The position numbers were made by a program, and so were the translations under genes. Shown piece by piece: positions 49,801 to 60,200 of a stretch of DNA of 64,000 nt (positions within the stretch are counted from its first letter, which is position 1; each line of letters begins with the position of its first letter). Source of the stretch: Ignavibacteria bacterium (GTDB lineage: Bacteria; Bacteroidota; Ignavibacteria; Tepidaquicellales; Tepidaquicellaceae). The notes under the pieces were generated by a model that saw only the letters and a list, made by a program, of their open reading frames with translations, searched no databases and was not told the DNA's origin. Location: assembly GCA_016709315.1 (NCBI GenBank), contig JADJMZ010000001.1, forward strand, positions 620,001 through 684,000, in the 5' to 3' direction.

Positions 49801-52452
49801 ATGAAATCCAAACTCATACTCCTTCTCGCTGTATTAATATTTACAGGTCTGACCATATTACTGTCAATATTTATAGAAAAAAACAAATCAATTCCTAAGG
49901 AAAAAATTGAAAAGAATAATTCTTCTCAAAAAATTGAATTCGATACGGTCAATGAAATCAATGCTTCCGGCGCTATGGAATCAATGCAATGGATGTCTCA
50001 GATAAGAGCTTATCCGGATTCTGATATTCCATCAGATAAATTCTTTAAAGCATTCGAATATTCAAAGGAAAATCTTCAGACATTAAATCATTCGGATAAT
50101 TCTAATTTGTGGGAATCTATTGGTCCGAATAATATTGGCGGAAGAAGTCTGTGCGTTGCCGTGCATCCGGTTGATACAGGCACTGTGTTCATTGGCTCTG
50201 CCTCTGGCGGCTTATGGAAATCTGTAACAGGCGGCATTGGGGCTAATGCATGGACAAGGATCAATACCGGTTATCCGGATCTTGCTGTCAGTCACATTGC
50301 CATTGATTCTGCAAATCCTCTTGTTATGTATATCGGAACGGGAGAAAATTACGGATATCAGTTCTCTCTTAATGGTCTTAATGTCAGAGTTACTAGAGGA
50401 ATGTATGGCATTGGCATTTTAAAAACTACTGACGGCGGAAACACCTGGACCAAATCACTGGACTGGAGTTATAATAATAAAAGAGGAGTCTGGAAAGTAA
50501 TTATAAATCCGAAAAATTCCAGTATGCTTTACGCTGCAACCAGTGAAGGTATTTATAAAACTGTTAATTCGGGAAATAACTGGTATCAGGTTCTGAATTA
50601 TAAAATGGTCATGGACATGGAAATAAATCCTGTCGATACAAATATACTTTACTCTTCTGTCGGTAATTTAACAAACACTATCCCGCAAACAGATAAAGGT
50701 ATTTTTAAGACTACTAACGGCGGAATCAACTGGATAAAATTATCAGGTGGGTTACCAGCTAACTGGACAGGAAAAGCTACAATTGAAATTTATAAAGGCA
50801 ATCCTGAACTGATTTATGCAAGCATTCCAAATGAATTCTCTTATGTGGGTTATTTTAAAAGTTCAAACGGAGGATCAAACTGGACAAGCGTAAATAACTC
50901 TGTTCCCATAGGAAATCAGGGCTGGTATAATAACGGGCATATTGTAAAATCCAATGATCCGAATTCGGTTTTGGTCGGAACAATAAATGTGGAAAAATCT
51001 GTGAACGGAGGTGCATCTTTCATTACCAAATCAGACTGGAGCGCATGGAATGAAGGCGCTACTCCGCCGGGTGAACCTGAAGGTCCCGATAATTTTGTTC
51101 ATGCAGATGTGCATTATTATACTTCAAATCCAAAAGATCCGAATAAAATATATATTGCCGCTGACGGAGGACTGTACAGATCAAATAATTTCGGGGAAAC
51201 ATTTTATTCCTGCAACGGAGGATTCGTAACTTCACAGTTCTATGCCTCATTTGTAAATTCATATCAGGATTCATTGTTCGCTATCGGAGGTCTGCAGGAT
51301 AACAGATCGGCAATGTATCAGGGAACAAATGCATGGTTTAAAACTTTTTACGGGGACGGTATGAGCTGTGCTGTTAATTCTCAAAATGATAATATATGTT
51401 ATACAGAATATACTTACGGCGCAATTAACAAATCAACTAACAGAGGAATTGACTGGGTAGGAATTTCACCTCCCGGTTCAGGCAGTGAATCTAATTTCTG
51501 TTTCGTTACACCTTTTATTTGTTGCAAAGACAATCCACAGATAATGTTTACCGGAGGAAAATCTGTTTACAAATCAACTACAGGCGGCGGTAACTGGCTC
51601 GGACCTTATGGCACAACTACTTTCGGAGGAACAAAAATTTTATCCTTGGCTTCTTCTGAAACAGGAACGGATACTCTTTACTGCGGAGCAATCAACGGAC
51701 GGATCTTCAGAAGTATAAATTCCGGATTGAACTGGTCAAATGTAACTGACAGCAGTATTACTCCAAACGCTTACGCTACCGATATCTGTGTTAATCCGAA
51801 TAATTCAGCAGAAGTAATTGTTACTTTCGGAGGATTCGGTACAGGTCATATTTTCAGATCTGTTAACGCAGGAGTTAACTGGACAAACATTTCAGGAAAT
51901 CTGCCGGACGTTCCCGGACAATGCGTTATTATGGATCCGCTTTATAATCAGAATATTTATTCAGGCAATGATCTCGGTGTTTATGTAACTACAAATGCAG
52001 GGATTAGCTGGAATGAATATATGTCGGGAATGCCTTATGCACTGGTCTTTGATCTTTCTGTGGTTTATCCAAACAGAAAAATCAGAGCTACTACTCACGG
52101 AAACGGCGTCTATGAAAGAAAGCTTCTCGAAAACCCTGTCACTGTAAATTCGTCTGTTAAAACTTCAGATAAAAATTTCAGACTGCTCCAGAATTTTCCG
52201 AACCCGTTTAATCCGGAAACTAAAATAAAATATGATCTGATAAATAATGGAAATGTTGTTCTCAGGATTTATGACATAAACGGAAAAGAATTATATACTC
52301 TTTTAAATGAAAAACAAAATTCCGGAATTCATAGTGTAAATTTTTCCGGAAGTAATTTTTCCAGCGGTGTATATTTTTATAAACTAACCGTAACGTCTTT
52401 AAATTCAACATCTGCTTTTTCCGAAACAAGAAAAATGCTGCTTGTAAAATAA
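49801..52452 (+). CDS. Secreted Asp-box/BNR propeller protein with T9SS C-terminal domain
   Basis: The ATG at 49801 (883 residues) is chosen over a TTG at 49783 because it starts a typical signal (MKSKLILLLAVLIF). About eleven Asp-box repeats of the form SxxGGxxW are visible (TTDGGNTWTKS, TTNGGINWIKL, SSNGGSNWTSV, STTGGGNWLGP, SVNAGVNWTNI), implying one or two beta-propellers of the sortilin/VPS10 or sialidase type. Catalytic sialidase residues are not evident. The last about 80 residues are a type-A T9SS sorting domain (LLQNFPNPFNPETKIKYD ... GVYFYKLTV), so it should be exported across the outer membrane. Two further exported-protein genes follow. Confidence 0.88.
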   Translation: MKSKLILLLAVLIFTGLTILLSIFIEKNKSIPKEKIEKNNSSQKIEFDTVNEINASGAMESMQWMSQIRAYPDSDIPSDKFFKAFEYSKENLQTLNHSDNSNLWESIGPNNIGGRSLCVAVHPVDTGTVFIGSASGGLWKSVTGGIGANAWTRINTGYPDLAVSHIAIDSANPLVMYIGTGENYGYQFSLNGLNVRVTRGMYGIGILKTTDGGNTWTKSLDWSYNNKRGVWKVIINPKNSSMLYAATSEGIYKTVNSGNNWYQVLNYKMVMDMEINPVDTNILYSSVGNLTNTIPQTDKGIFKTTNGGINWIKLSGGLPANWTGKATIEIYKGNPELIYASIPNEFSYVGYFKSSNGGSNWTSVNNSVPIGNQGWYNNGHIVKSNDPNSVLVGTINVEKSVNGGASFITKSDWSAWNEGATPPGEPEGPDNFVHADVHYYTSNPKDPNKIYIAADGGLYRSNNFGETFYSCNGGFVTSQFYASFVNSYQDSLFAIGGLQDNRSAMYQGTNAWFKTFYGDGMSCAVNSQNDNICYTEYTYGAINKSTNRGIDWVGISPPGSGSESNFCFVTPFICCKDNPQIMFTGGKSVYKSTTGGGNWLGPYGTTTFGGTKILSLASSETGTDTLYCGAINGRIFRSINSGLNWSNVTDSSITPNAYATDICVNPNNSAEVIVTFGGFGTGHIFRSVNAGVNWTNISGNLPDVPGQCVIMDPLYNQNIYSGNDLGVYVTTNAGISWNEYMSGMPYALVFDLSVVYPNRKIRATTHGNGVYERKLLENPVTVNSSVKTSDKNFRLLQNFPNPFNPETKIKYDLINNGNVVLRIYDINGKELYTLLNEKQNSGIHSVNFSGSNFSSGVYFYKLTVTSLNSTSAFSETRKMLLVK

Positions 52453-52478
52453 TTTTAATTAATGTGATCCGTAATCAA

Positions 52479-53810
52479 ATGTTTAAACATAAATTAAATT
52501 TTGTATTTATAATTCTGTTTGCTGCTTTGTTAGCTTCCTGCAATCCGATGAAAAAAAACACGATGAAGGACAGAGCGGATGATGTCAAAGAATCTATAAT
52601 TGTAAAAACTGACAACGGCGCTTTCCTCATCATAAAGGAAGAGATCTTTCAGGCGGTTTCAAAGTCCGATAATGGCGGCTTCAGAAGGATCTCCGGATAT
52701 ACAGAAGAAAGAATTTCATCTTATGATCTTAATACAGGAGCTTTAATAAAGAGGATAGCACTCGGCGAAATCAGGGAGAACAACTGCTTGTTTCTCGGTT
52801 ATGCTGACGGAAAACTGTGGTATAAAAGCATTGATAAAGATATAGGTTTTCATGCCCGTGATCCTAAGTCTCTTGAAATTATTGTAAACGAGGAAAAAAT
52901 TACTGAGGTGAATCCGGTTTTAAAAAATAATCTTAGTCAGCCGGAATGGAGCGCTCTTCAGAGATTTTACGGTTTCGACAGTTATAAAAATATGCCGATG
53001 GTCTCAGATAACGAAGGGTATGTTTATTATGTTGATCCTGTTTCTTTAAAAGCAGAAAAATCTCAGGAATCAATAAAGAATTTTGTTTCCGCTAATAGCT
53101 GCCTTTCTACTTCCATGAATATTGATGTTAATACAAGTATAAATCTGAGCGGAAATCCGAGAAACAGTTTAAACTATTTTAACAATGATGTGAAAGAACC
53201 TTCATTTCTCAAAGGAGAATTTTTAAAGTGTTCAAATGAATTATCTTCCGTTCAGATAAACTCCTCTTATTTTGATAAAAATAAATCCGAAATTGAAAAT
53301 TACAAAAAGGATATTGATTCTTTGCAGAATATCCTGAATTCTATTGACACAACATCCGATGAAAGAAAAAATAAAATAACTCTGAAGTATAAGACCGCCG
53401 GTACAGCATCAAAAATAAAATATCTTAATGACAGAATTAAATATGCTAACGATAATCTTAAAAGATATTCTGATGATAAGTTTTATGATATTATTACAAA
53501 TGATAATTGTGTTTTTATTCTTAGTCAGTCTGATGTTACTGATAAAGCTAAATGTATAATTTCAAAAGTGAAGCTTAATGCTGACAGCACTGTATCTCTG
53601 AAATGGCAGACTGAACTCCCGGATTTTTTCCGTAATCCTGACAAAGGTTTTGATAAGTCTTCGTTCGAAATGGTTTTTTCTAAAGGTAATCCTGATCTGA
53701 ATACAATGAGAGTAATTGAAAACGGAGATAAACTTGTTTTTATCTTTATGCTGAAAACTGTCTGTCTTGACATCAGCACAGGAAAGATTCTCTGGAGTAT
53801 AGATTTATAA
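52479..53810 (+). CDS. Lipoprotein, possibly with PQQ-like repeats
   Basis: The ATG at 52479 gives 443 residues with signal MFKHKLNFVFIILFAALLASC; the cysteine of LASC is the lipidation site. A GTG at 52464 is an alternative start. The segment YTEERISSYDLNTGALIKRIALGE and the end VCLDISTGKILWSIDL look like beta-propeller (PQQ-like) blades. A charged coiled-coil-like region lies at about 265-340. No known family is assigned. It follows the T9SS cargo gene closely on the same strand. Confidence 0.65.
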   Translation: MFKHKLNFVFIILFAALLASCNPMKKNTMKDRADDVKESIIVKTDNGAFLIIKEEIFQAVSKSDNGGFRRISGYTEERISSYDLNTGALIKRIALGEIRENNCLFLGYADGKLWYKSIDKDIGFHARDPKSLEIIVNEEKITEVNPVLKNNLSQPEWSALQRFYGFDSYKNMPMVSDNEGYVYYVDPVSLKAEKSQESIKNFVSANSCLSTSMNIDVNTSINLSGNPRNSLNYFNNDVKEPSFLKGEFLKCSNELSSVQINSSYFDKNKSEIENYKKDIDSLQNILNSIDTTSDERKNKITLKYKTAGTASKIKYLNDRIKYANDNLKRYSDDKFYDIITNDNCVFILSQSDVTDKAKCIISKVKLNADSTVSLKWQTELPDFFRNPDKGFDKSSFEMVFSKGNPDLNTMRVIENGDKLVFIFMLKTVCLDISTGKILWSIDL

Positions 53811-53833
53811 TTCATTTTACAAAAACATTTTTT

Positions 53834-54430
53834 ATGAAATTTATCCTGCTTTCATTTTATTTCTTTTTGCTTTTTCATAATGTATCATTGGCACTTCATA
53901 AAACTTCTGTGCCTGGTCTGTATTCAACAGGTGTTGACGATAACTATAATTTACTGGGGGGAAGCGAGACTGATCCTCATTATTCTCTGATCTTAAGTTC
54001 GGATAATCTGTTTCCCGGACCTGAAGCCAAAGTAGTCATTGCTGATATTTACCCGATGAATGTGTGGATTCAGAACAGCGAACATTCCAAATGGATTTCT
54101 CCGAGATCTGATGCAGGATTTTCAAATAATCCGGGTGTCTATGTTTACAGAATTTCTTTTGATCTGTCAAAATTCAAATCAAACACAGCTGAAGTTACAG
54201 GACTGTGGTCGACTGACGATAACGGGATGAATATTTTGATTAACGGAAAAAAGACAGGTAACTTCACTCCTTTTTCCGCATTTTACGGTATGTATCCTTT
54301 TGTAATTTCAGACGGATTTAAAGACGGAATAAATACTATAGACTTTGTAGTTCACAATGTAGTTTCTTCTTCAGGTCTGCGTGTGGAAATATCCGGTGAA
54401 GCTGATCCTAAAGAATATGTAGTGAATTAA
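53834..54430 (+). CDS. Secreted hypothetical protein with beta-sandwich character
   Basis: This 198-residue protein has a signal peptide (cleavage near SLALH). The mature chain has VPGLYSTGVDDNYNLLGGSETDPHY, WISPRSDAGFSNNPGVYVYR, GLWSTDDNGMNILINGKKTG and GINTIDFVVHNVVSSSGLRVE. This pattern of an N-terminal strand set, a D/N-rich loop and a final strand SGLRVEISG resembles galactose-binding-like beta-sandwiches. Function is unknown. It is 23 bp after the lipoprotein gene and meets the next gene head-on with one base between stop codons. Confidence 0.65.
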   Translation: MKFILLSFYFFLLFHNVSLALHKTSVPGLYSTGVDDNYNLLGGSETDPHYSLILSSDNLFPGPEAKVVIADIYPMNVWIQNSEHSKWISPRSDAGFSNNPGVYVYRISFDLSKFKSNTAEVTGLWSTDDNGMNILINGKKTGNFTPFSAFYGMYPFVISDGFKDGINTIDFVVHNVVSSSGLRVEISGEADPKEYVVN

Positions 54431-54431
54431 A

Positions 54432-56225
54432 TTATTCAAGATCTTCTTTCTTTTTTATTCTGATTGATCTCACGACTGCTTCGATCTCGTTTTTATACTG
54501 ATCAAAAAACTGCTTTCTTACTGACGCTCTTATAGATAGTTTTTCCGTACCTACTTTATTGAAAATGTAAAATCTGTATTCAGTAAATCCTGCAAGTGTT
54601 TTTGGTTCTTTTGAAAAAGCATTCAGTAAAGAATCATTCATCATAAATTCAGTTTTAAAATCCTCAGCATTGTAATCTTTATTCTCTGCATCAAGATAAA
54701 CAAACATTGTCATCGTTCCGGACTGTGCGGCGGTGGTATCAGTCAGCAAAACTCCCTTAAAATCAGTTTCGTTTTTATTGATCTCTCTCTGATCTGTTAG
54801 TTTCCAGTTCTTCGGAAAATACATTGCAAGTCCGATATCTTTTTCATTAAAATTATTTTTAAGAGAATCCGGAATTTCGTAAGCTGATTTTACTGTATCC
54901 GTCTTTGTCGAATCAGAGGTGGTATCTTTCGAAGTCCCTTCCGTAAGTCTTCTTAAAGAATCTAACATTCTGTTAACACCCGCTTCATTCAATGAATCTT
55001 TATTTGTATTTTCATCATCTCTTTTGGGTCTGCTAACCACCGGAGGTCTTACAATCTTCCTGGGTTTTAATTCTTTCTTCGGGTTTGTAACCTTTGCAGA
55101 GTCCTGTATTCCCTGAATAATTGTCTCTTTCGGCTTATTGGGATCTTCTATGTCCTGAAGTTTGATTTTCGGATCAGGCAAATCCTGAATCACTATTAAT
55201 CTGGAAAGATCTTCCGGCTGAGCATCTTTGGATTTTTTGCTGATGGTGACATAAGCTAATCCTGCTCCGGCAAGATGCATAATTATAGCGACTATTATTC
55301 CGATGGAAGTATTTCTCTGTATCAGTCTTCTTAATGCATCAAACGGGTTTACAAATCCGGTAAGCGGATCAGCGATTTCTTCTGTACCATAAGGAACGGG
55401 ATATGACGGCGGCTGTATAAGATCTACTACTTCGGGATTCGGAATAAGTTTTATATTTCCTTCTTCATCTCTCGTAACGATCTCCTGCTTTGCAGTATCT
55501 ATCTCCAGCATGATATCTATTACCTGAAGACCGTTGTCTGAAAGCGGATGCAGATAAATTTTATTACTCTGTGTTTCGGAAGATGTGAGCTTGTCCCGTG
55601 AAAACGAATCTATCCTTACGCCTTTTTTTGTTTCAATTTTTAATTTTAATAAGTTTTCATTTATCAGGTTTATCTGATAATTGCTTCCGGAAAGTTTTTC
55701 TGCTGAACGGGATGTTTCAGTCTCTGTTTCCTTTACTGTTTCATGAATGTCCTGATTTATAGTATTATCCGCTTCAGTCTGTGTTCTTAATTGCTCTTCC
55801 TTTTTTTCGTCAGCATCTATTGATATCATTACGCTGACTTCCTGAACGCTGTTGTCAAATTTAGGAAATAAATATATTTCGTTATTCTGCGTTTCGGAAG
55901 ATGTTTTTCTTTCGGTAACAGTAGAATTTATTCTTACGCCTTTTTTGGTGGAAACATTTACTTTAAGAAGATTCTGATTTATCAGACTGATCTGATAATT
56001 GCTGCTCTCAGACCCCGGACGATATGGTAACGGCAGCTTCGGAATTTCTTTCGGGGCTTCTGCCTCCTTTTCAGATTTTCCGGATTCTGAAACTGTTTCA
56101 GCAGGATTCTGCTTTTCCTTGTTTTCAGAAATGTTATGTGAACTTTCTTCGCTGTTTGGAATATTTTCCCGTGATTCTCCTTCGGAAGGAGTTATATTTT
56201 CTGGATTTGAAGTATTATCTGACAT
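54432..56225 (-). CDS. TonB-like membrane protein with duplicated cytoplasmic domain
   Basis: This 597-residue protein has no signal peptide. Residues 1-75 are acidic and disordered. Two about 62-residue domains (76-137 and 181-242) are clear duplicates, each with NYQI(S/N)LIN(Q/E)NLLK, TKKGVRI and TSSETQ(N/S)N(E/K)IYL. One membrane helix (about 306-328) contains IIMHLAGAGLAY, recalling the TonB signal-anchor with its conserved histidine. A Pro/Lys-rich spacer (about 345-405) follows. The C-terminal region (about 463-590, GLAMYFPKNWKLT ... IEAVVRSIRI) resembles DcrB/PsbP-like domains. It would span from cytoplasm to periplasm. Function is unknown. Confidence 0.65.
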   Translation of the reverse strand: MSDNTSNPENITPSEGESRENIPNSEESSHNISENKEKQNPAETVSESGKSEKEAEAPKEIPKLPLPYRPGSESSNYQISLINQNLLKVNVSTKKGVRINSTVTERKTSSETQNNEIYLFPKFDNSVQEVSVMISIDADEKKEEQLRTQTEADNTINQDIHETVKETETETSRSAEKLSGSNYQINLINENLLKLKIETKKGVRIDSFSRDKLTSSETQSNKIYLHPLSDNGLQVIDIMLEIDTAKQEIVTRDEEGNIKLIPNPEVVDLIQPPSYPVPYGTEEIADPLTGFVNPFDALRRLIQRNTSIGIIVAIIMHLAGAGLAYVTISKKSKDAQPEDLSRLIVIQDLPDPKIKLQDIEDPNKPKETIIQGIQDSAKVTNPKKELKPRKIVRPPVVSRPKRDDENTNKDSLNEAGVNRMLDSLRRLTEGTSKDTTSDSTKTDTVKSAYEIPDSLKNNFNEKDIGLAMYFPKNWKLTDQREINKNETDFKGVLLTDTTAAQSGTMTMFVYLDAENKDYNAEDFKTEFMMNDSLLNAFSKEPKTLAGFTEYRFYIFNKVGTEKLSIRASVRKQFFDQYKNEIEAVVRSIRIKKKEDLE

Positions 56226-56320
56226 TTTAAAAATTCAAATTTAATTTAAAAAACTTATACTTAACAATAAATTCAAATAACTTCTTTGCATATTCTCACT
56301 TAGTAAAACGACAAAAAATA

Positions 56321-56362
56321 ATTCTCGCAGATTTACACAGATATAATTCGCAGATTAACGCA
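56321..56362. repeat. Dispersed ATCTGCG repeat element (inverted copy)
   Basis: CTCGCAGATTTACACAGAT followed by ATTCGCAGATTAACGC is, on the minus strand, a series of ATCTGCG units. It is the same family as the element at 25171-25217. It is intergenic and non-coding. Confidence 0.5.
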
Positions 56363-56422
56363 AATAAACAAAAACTTGAATGTTTGTTTTTCATTTCAAT
56401 GTTTATTTCGGATTTGACAAAT

Positions 56423-56673
56423 ATAGTTGTTTGCTATGATATTCTCTCTTATTTCTATTTTTGAAATTAATAACTGAAGTTACGCAAAATCAGTATTTCA
56501 ATTCAAGACCACCCCAAAACCCCCTCCTTGCCAAGGAGGGGGCAGGGGGAGGTCGTTAACTGAGCCACTTTTATAATAACTTACTACTTTTCTGATTTAT
56601 GAAAATTAAAATCGGGAAAAATAGTTGTTTGCTATGATATTCTCTCTTATTTTTATTTTTGAAATTAACAACT
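56423..56673. repeat. 53-bp direct repeats flanking a GC-rich palindrome
   Basis: Segments 56423-56475 and 56621-56673 are 53 bp long and differ at two positions; both begin ATAGTTGTTTGCTATGATAT. Between them lies a perfect 11-1-11 palindrome (56520-56542) with a G-rich tail, similar in design to the palindrome at 17344-17366. The arrangement suggests a local duplication or insertion of a REP-like unit with duplicated flank. Confidence 0.75.
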
Positions 56674-56722
56674 AACTTTAAAATTCACTTTATGAACGAT
56701 TTGTTCCATAAAATTTGTCTCC

Positions 56723-57211
56723 TCAGAAGAATGCCTTGATCTCTGCTCTTCCGGTATTAATTACTTTTCTGCCGCCTTCTGCTCTGCCATCGTAATTCAG
56801 CGTTGCCTGTAAATTTTTACTTATGCTGTAATCAAAAAAAGCTCTCCATAAATAACTCTTTCCCGGAACTCTTCCGTTTGTGAGTTCATAAGGATAACTT
56901 GCCGTCGAACTGCCTAATCTTACTTCATCTCTCTCCGCTTCAAGTCTTACTCTTCCCTGAAATGTAAACGAATATGTAAATCTTAATATCTGCTGATTTA
57001 TATCTGCCTGACTGGGAACGAACGGATAATAATCGGTTGCCCTTATAAAGTTAACCTGAAAACCGCTTTCTATCTCCTGTACAGGTCTGTATGAAAAATC
57101 CGTAATTAACCCTTCCGAGTCTATGTTTCTGTTTCTGACTGAATTCATAGGAGCTTCATTTCTGTCTGTCTTATTCTGATATTCAAAAAGCGTTGTAAGA
57201 TCTTTTGTCAA
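56723..57211 (-). pseudogene. C-terminal fragment of the split outer-membrane barrel
   Basis: This 162-residue frame has no signal peptide. Its sequence (barrel strands such as ILRFTYSFTFQGRVRLEAERDEVRLG, ending RAEIKAFF) looks like the last strands of an outer-membrane barrel. In its frame the coding sequence extends upstream through SIQRSIKLKIG to the A6 run (plus strand 57244-57249). There a one-base insertion would join it to the large protein at 57226-60273. It is therefore treated as the 3' part of that gene, separated by frameshift or sequencing error. Confidence 0.75.
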
Positions 57212-57225
57212 TCCGATCTTCAGCT

Positions 57226-60200
57226 TTATTGATCTTTGTATAGAAAAAATCTTTCGTTTCCGCTTACATACTGATTGAATGTCTTCTGCTGCGAGTATCT
57301 TAACTTCAGTGAATACAAAGGATTGAATTCAAAAAAATTAATATCCTGCTGTATAAGCTGAGTTCCGAATAATGTGTTTGAATCATTCTGAAATGTACCG
57401 AAGTTCAGAAAATAAATATTGTCTGTATTCTGATCACGACTGTTCTCCTCCGCTCTGAGATATGTTTCAGCCGAAATGTTCCGCAGCAGTTCCTCCGTAA
57501 ATCCGCTTCCAGTAATATTAAAAAATCTTGCCGGCTTCAGATTCAGTCTCGCAGATGTACTTAATCCGGTTACAGGAAAAAGCTGTGAGCTTTCCCTGAA
57601 TATCCTTACGTAGTTTCCATCGTTAAAACTTGTAAGCTGAAATTCGTTTTCATCCTTCAGACCGTTTCCGTTCAGATCTCCGAGATAAATGTAATTCCCT
57701 TCCCCGAATCTTACCTGTACAAAATCCTTTTCTTTTTTAGACTGCCTTTCGCTTGTGATATTGTAATACAGATCAGTCTGAAAAGCGCTGTTAAACGGAT
57801 CAAGACGTGTCTGCCAGTTTACAAGAAGTGTTCTGTTGTTGCTATTCGTCTCGGAAATAAATTCATCGTAATATTTTTTGTCTCTGAGTGTCAGCTCAAG
57901 TATAGTTGTCAGCCAGGAAATACCTCTGTATCCGACTCCGTAAATCTGTGTAAACGCCTCGCTTTCTTTTTTCAGTACTCCGTCGGAAGGCAGATTATCT
58001 TTTCTGTATCCGAATTCGGAATATACATTAAGATTGTGGAAGTTGTTTAAAATTAATTTTGGTTTTAATTCATAAAAAGCAAAACTTCCCGACTGCAGAC
58101 TGTCTCCTCCCTGCAGACCGGTTAATTTATTCTGCCTGTCTTCCTGAATGTAATCCAGTCTGAACTCCAGATTTGGATTGTCAAAGGAATATCCACCGAA
58201 GAATTTTTTGTAACCTGTTGAAGCGAATTGTCTTAACCATCTGCTCTTGGAATTAACATCACTGTTATCCGTATTTATCAGCTCAATTTTATATATGATT
58301 TCCGGCAAACCAAGCGAATCATTCTTAAGTAAAAAATCTCCTGCCGTCCTCAGCGAATTAAAAGAATCTCCTCTTAAAAGCTGACCGAAAGAACCTTTAA
58401 TGTTTATGTAATTTGTCGGCGCTACTCTGAGCGATGCTTCGCGAAGATCTTCAGTGAGTTTGTTAGAATCCTGTATGTCATACTCTCTGTAAAACTCTAC
58501 CGGGTTATATCTTTCAAGAGGTGTAAAGATCTTATTTGTAAGCTTTTCCTTTAACTTTAACTCGACTGCGTTCAGCTTTATTCCGAATAATCTGAAATTA
58601 TATTTGTTGACGCCGATTGTCCCCAGAAAAGCCAGTCCTCTGTTGTTGTTGTCATCGATAGTAGAAAATTTGTTTGCATCAAATACAGATACTGCCGTTT
58701 CAAGATTAAATGTAAATTCTTTTCTTGAAGATGATTCGTAATTCAGATTTACATCGGCTATATTATGTGAAGCCGGAACAGGTATGAATACCAGTGTATC
58801 ATAAACTCCTGATCCCGGTCCGGTAAAGTTATACTGAAAAGAACTCTGCTGGGAATAATTTCCCTTCCCCTGTCCTACGTAAGAAAATACCACCTGATAA
58901 ACTGCATTTGTATCACCAGGCAGATATTTGTAATATGTAATACTGCTTTTGTTTATCAAAGTATCTTCCTTTGCATAAAGTCCGAGTCCGATGCCGGTTA
59001 CTGAATCCTTACCGACATACTGCACGCCGGATTTCACAGCTTTGAATCTGTCATCGCCGGCATTTTCGAGTATCTGCTTATCTTCCGGACTCAGAGTAAA
59101 ATCTATCGTCTTGTCTTCGTTGTCATTCTGATTAACGTAAGACACTCCGAGTTTTAGTTTGTTATTGAAAAAACGAATCTGATTCTCACCGGAAAGAATT
59201 ATTCTGGAATATTTTCTGTCGGAATATTCGAAGTCAACTATTATTCTCGAAGCATTTGTAATTATACGCTTGTTTGTGAATTTAACCGATCCGATCCCGT
59301 AGTCTATTACATAATCGGCTTGCTCTCCACGGATCATCGCCACTCCGTCAAGATACACTTTTTCAGAGCCCGATAGCACGAGTATGTTGATTTCATTGTC
59401 CCGTCCTATCAGTATATACGGTCCCTGATTATTGTCCTGACCGTTAAATGTATTTGAGTTGAACTTGCCTCTCTGCACCGCTCCGCTCAGATATATATTT
59501 CCAATTCCATAATCGCTGAATACTTTTCCGCCCTGAATTTTCCTTTTGAAATTCATGAACTCTGTGTTTTCAATGTTTACATTTATGTCGCCTATTGTTC
59601 CCGTAAAGTTTTTATTTTTTATTTCAATAAAAACCTTGTCAAGCTCCTGCAGCTTTTCAGTATTTCCTTCCGGCTGTATCGGAGAGCTCTCGTCTGTAAG
59701 CGCTGCGTTTATTTCAAAATCGCTTGAAAGCTTTCCGTTAAGCTGAAGTCTGAATCCGGAGTTAAGTGTAAGATCCTGATTTGAACCGACGGTAACGCCT
59801 CTGAATATGCTGCCTGATTTCTCAAGTTCCGTTCCGTCAAATATGCTGCTGATAAAATCTTTTTTCTGAGTTGCAATCTGAACTGTATCGCCGGTCAGAG
59901 AATCCTTTTCCAAAACTATGTTAAACCCTGAATATTCTTCCTTCAGATTGTAAGGAAAAATATCGTAGTCTATTTTAAGATTGTAAATCTGAAATGTATC
60001 GAGATCATATTTCTTAAAAAGATCTTTGTCTAATTTAATTATTCCGTTACGGTGATCCAGAACGTAATCGCTGAGGGGTATCAGTATTTTGCTTTGTAGC
60101 GTGAGAATTTCGGAGAACTGAATGAGAAATTTATCATCAAGATTTACAAGTGTGTCCCTGTTTCCTATCTTTGCTGTATATGTTTTATAATTCGGACTTT

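Larger units (their letters stand above)
56226..56722. other. Gene-free region containing several repeats
   Basis: No gene is seen. The region contains an ATCTGCG-type element (56321-56362), two 53-bp direct repeats (56423-56475, 56621-56673) and between them a GC-rich palindrome at 56520-56542. It separates the TonB-like gene from the C-terminal barrel fragment. Confidence 0.6.
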
